A DNA stretch of 64,000 bases from Lethocerus indicus. Its lineage: Eukaryota > Arthropoda > Insecta > Hemiptera > Belostomatidae. The notes under the pieces are model-generated. The model ran no database searches and was not told the DNA's origin. It was given only the letters and a program-made list of their open reading frames with translations. Positions 60,636 through 64,000 of the stretch are shown here, one piece after another. Position 1 is the first letter of the stretch. Every line of letters starts with the position of its first letter. A program made the translations under genes and the position numbers. Location: the NCBI GenBank assembly GCA_019843655.1, contig JACDQD010000011.1:15976604-16040603 (forward strand), written 5' to 3'.

Positions 60636-61165
60636 CGGTTTCGCACCGGTTTTTTAGAACAATTTATTTTTATATCACACTCGTAATTGTGAACTGTCGT
60701 ACATGTTACGTTACTTCGATTAGGGATAATAAAAAACAATTATACCCGAAATTAATATGATAATGGAGATTAAGCTTTAAGAGTAAGAAAGTTAATAATT
60801 GAATATAATTGAAGTGCTGGAGCTGCGTCTAGTTGTCGCTCGGGTCTTCTGATGTCAAATCTAGAGGGTTGTTAAAGTGACTCTCATGATCCTTTCTAAT
60901 ACCTCATTTGTCACTTACTATACAGCTCCGGTGTGCATCACTGGCACGATGAAATTCAATTCAAGGCATTTAATTACAACGAATAAACGCCAGCTTACAT
61001 TTTTAGTTCGGGGGGGGGTTAAAATAAGATCACTTACTTTACTACGCAGACTGCTGCGTATAAATATAATTTGAAGCGTCTCACTCATTTTAATAAACTC
61101 TGTTGGCAGGTTTGCCAACGGGTCGGTGGTCAGGGTTGAGATGGTGCGCGGAATCTGAGACGTTA

Positions 61166-61212
61166 TGTCCCAACGCGCCCCCCGCCGCCCCCCCCGCCTC
61201 CCCCGCCCCCCA
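61166..61212. repeat. C-rich low-complexity tract
   Basis: Runs of 4 to 9 C broken by G or T. Surrounding frames (61165-61566) are open because of this composition and are not taken as coding. Confidence 0.7.
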
Positions 61213-62016
61213 ATGGTTTACTTAACAGCCCAGCGGCCGATTGCGAATCCGAATCTAGACCTCGCGTTTCGTGATCATGATCTCCGAAGAGAGGCCGCGG
61301 CGCTTTTAGAAAGCGTCGAACCAAATAGAAGAACTCGAGTCACCCGACTTCAAACCCCCCATCGTCAGATCCCACTGGTAGAGGGAGGGGTAATCTCCTC
61401 TTATGCGAACCCCCAAAGAATTACTAAGAAGCACTATAACCAATGCTGCTCTTCGACCCCAAACTGGAACAGTACATTCAATGTTTCACCGCGAAATAAC
61501 TTACTTGCAATGTGTAGACTGCGAGAGCGCGACTGTGTACAACTATTCCCACTAGTGATCAATTAATTCGGCCGTTTATACATTAATAAATTCTCCATTA
61601 ACCATTTACGCATTGGAAGAAATTTAAATTTTATAAAGGTAAAGAAACAAATATCGTTTTATTTATTAGGGACGTCTCCTCGTTGAGTTTACCGGTACGA
61701 CGAAAACTGGTAGGGTGTGAGGTCGCCCCTCCCAGTACAAAGGGCGAGGCGCTGAAACAATAAAAATAGTTAAACAATGGTGCTCGTTATTTCAAGTCAA
61801 CTGCGACAAAAAAATAATTTGTATTGCAGATTTCCGTTGTATTGAGGTTCCTCGGTTTCTCTGAAAAGCGGCGATGCATCTTGAAAGCAACCGACCGTAC
61901 CTAAAACTGTCACTTTGAAATGTCCGATTTGTTAATTTTTTTTCAATTCGTTTTTCCAATTTTACCCTTCTGGATTAATTTGGAGCAGGAGTCAATTTAT
62001 TCTCGGTTCCTCTGAA

Positions 62017-62766
62017 CCGATAAACTAGCGCCCCCTTGAGGGTGGTGCGGAAATGTACTTAACTAAAGTTCGTTGGGTACATTTGCACCGATAAACTAGC
62101 GCCCCCTGAGGGTGGTGCGGAAATGTACTTAACTAAAGTTCGTTGGGTACACTTGCACCGACAAACTAGCGCCCCTTGAGGGTGGTGCGGGAATGTACTT
62201 AACTAAAGTTCGTTGGGTACACTTGCACCGACGGTTGTAAACTAGCGCTTGAGGGTGGTGCCCCTGGGTACACTTGAGGGTGAGGTTGGTGGGAATGTAC
62301 TTAACTAAAGTTCGTTGGGTACACTTGCACCGATAAACTAGCGCCCCTTGAGGGTGGTGCGGGAATGTACTTAACTAAAGTTCGTTCGGTACACTTGCAC
62401 CGATAAACTAGCGCCCCTTGAGGGTGGTGCGGGAATGTACTTAACTAAAGTTCGTTGGGTACACTTGCACCGACAAACTAGCGCCCCTTGAGGGTGGTGC
62501 GGGAATGTACTTAACTAAAGTTCGTTCGGTACATTTGCACCGTAGCGCCCCTTGAGGGTGGTGCGGAAATGTACTTAACTAAAGTTCGTTCGGTACATTT
62601 GCACCGATAAACTAGCGCCCCCTGAGGGTGGTGCGGAAATGTACTTAACTAAAGTTCGTTCGGTACATTTGCACCGATAAACTAGCGCCCCCCTGAGGGT
62701 GGTGCGGAAATGTACTTAACTAAAGTTCGTTCGGTACACTTGCACCGATAAACTAGCGCCCCTAGC
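62017..62766 (-). repeat. Satellite array E, about 70-bp unit, ~10 copies
   Basis: Same orientation as arrays C and D. Copies mix TTCGTTGGG and TTCGTTCGG variants, and one block near 62230-62290 is scrambled. It ends in AGCGATAACTAGATTACT like array D. Confidence 0.93.
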
Positions 62767-62897
62767 GATAACTAGATTACTAAAAATAGACCTTTTTCAT
62801 TATTTGCATTATTTTATTATTACAATAATACCCCGAACGGAATATAGGTTTTATATACTTATTTCGGAAAATTCTGAAAATGATAGCATTTGTCGGC
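62767..62897 (+). repeat. Conserved flank of array E (partner of 59290-59422)
   Basis: Nearly identical to the flank of array D up to GCATTTGTCGGC, after which the two sequences diverge abruptly. That sharp end marks the border of the copied unit. Confidence 0.85.
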
Positions 62898-62899
62898 CT

Positions 62900-64000
62900 T
62901 TTTATAATTAACTACATTTTGTCGGATATTTAAAATAAATTTATCTTTTAATTTTTGTCCAAAATATTACTATAAAAGACCAAAATTCCCAGTCGTTTCC
63001 CATGGATTTCGGTGCGGGAACCGCACCAGGGAACCGCAGGATTGAAAGTGTTTATAACGCGAACGCTCGAATATCGGAAAGAGTAAAAATCATTTGATAC
63101 AATATCTGGGCAATAAAGCGGCAGAAACAGGGGCAGTAGGGGCAGAGATATCGGGCTTGAGATTTGCTAAGAATGCTAACGGTCACAAAATGCCAGAGCT
63201 TCAGAGGAGGGGAGGAAGGAGACCCGGTCGTCTTTTACTGTTACGCAACAAGGTCATCCGCTGGAGCAGAGTCAAGGTCGTACTACAACACCCCTTTAAA
63301 CTTTCTCCAGCATCCTGAAACAGTTTTGATATCGGATATTTACGTACGTTAATAAAACATATTTATAAATCGCGTGGTTCGTATTCCGCTAGCGGACTTA
63401 ATTTCTCCTCCAGTTACATATTTGGATCGATTGCGAGAGTGCAGTAAATTCGTTAGTATTCACTAAGGTAATTTGGTCCCTCAAACTGCTTCTCGTTACA
63501 AGTGTGCAGGTAAAGAGTAAAAGGGGAGGTACATATATCGTACTGGAAAAAATAAATTCCTGATAAGGACTGATCAAGCCAGGATAATCATTGTTTACTC
63601 CGAGAACTTCATTCGCCGCTGACATACTATATCGGTTTTATGCGTCATTAAATAATAAAAGTACAGTTCGGTCCGTATTGATTTTCACGATAGCGAGATG
63701 TCGCATCGCCCTTCCCGTAGATATCGTGCGGAAATATACAGAGTCGAAACGTGGCTACAGGTACGCAATTGACTTTAAAACCGTGGGTTTATATTTCTAT
63801 TGTCCCTGCGATAATTAACTGCTTACGCTTTATTGTTTTCGTTTATTATCCCCTTGCTTCTCACTACCGATTTAAGGAATTGAATTCGGTTAAAAACAAA
63901 TAAGAGTAGGTGAGGACAATCGAATAAATAACATTCTGATCTAAAGGTATATTTTGGATTGACTTTAATTTTGCAAGTTAATGCAGAAGGCCACGCCCTG
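62900..64000. other. Terminal intergenic DNA, no gene recognised
   Basis: Frames at 63094-63352, 63398-63625 and 63591-63818 are short and match no family I recognise. Confidence 0.4.

Noticed and set aside
61165..61566. 133-codon frame with a Pro/Arg-rich start
   Set aside because: Opened by the C-rich tract; no similarity to any family I know.

Overview
The window looks like insect nuclear DNA, most likely from a beetle. Genes are split by short GT-AG introns in AT-rich DNA, there are many (TA)n tracts, tandem satellites and decayed mariner and jockey-type elements, and several cathepsin L cysteine protease genes sit side by side, as in the digestive protease clusters of leaf-feeding beetles. 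The beetle assignment is inference from gene content; nothing here names the species.

Layout. 1-7800: no gene seen; a 9-bp minisatellite and the first array of a 70-bp satellite. 7992-40225: six complete six-exon cathepsin L genes on alternating strands. Four (7992-9819 +, 14083-15507 -, 19795-21500 +, 22994-24444 -) form close subfamily A (323-325 aa). Two (28407-32281 -, 35814-40225 +) form divergent subfamily B (345 aa each). All six keep Gln, Cys, His and Asn of the papain-type active site. Between them lie a cathepsin exon-4 relic, mariner and jockey remnants, a second satellite array and a family of short hairpin repeats. 42549-42999 (-): a three-exon gene for an 80-aa I29 propeptide-only protein, like the stand-alone cathepsin inhibitors crammer (fly) and CTLA-2 (mouse). 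44737-45417 (-): an unrecognised two-exon gene candidate. 46122-47166 (+): NDUFB4, a complex I accessory subunit. 49036-50507 (+): UDP-N-acetylglucosamine pyrophosphorylase, without introns and with one 1-base frameshift. 50508-64000: no gene recognised; three more satellite arrays in reverse orientation, a tRNA-derived SINE candidate and further short repeats.

How the parts fit together. The cathepsins are secreted zymogens whose N-terminal I29 propeptide blocks the active site until acid removes it. The I29-only gene has the first two splice boundaries of the cathepsin genes at the same residues and the same second-exon length as subfamily A (153 nt), so it looks like a cathepsin gene cut down to its inhibitor. 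Protease genes and a possible inhibitor thus share one locus. Subfamily A shows patchy homogenisation: some introns are identical or nearly so between copies while neighbouring introns differ, as expected from gene conversion, notably between the inverted pair at 20.4-21.5 kb and 23.0-24.1 kb. NDUFB4 and UAP are housekeeping and chitin/N-glycan genes with no evident link to the protease cluster.
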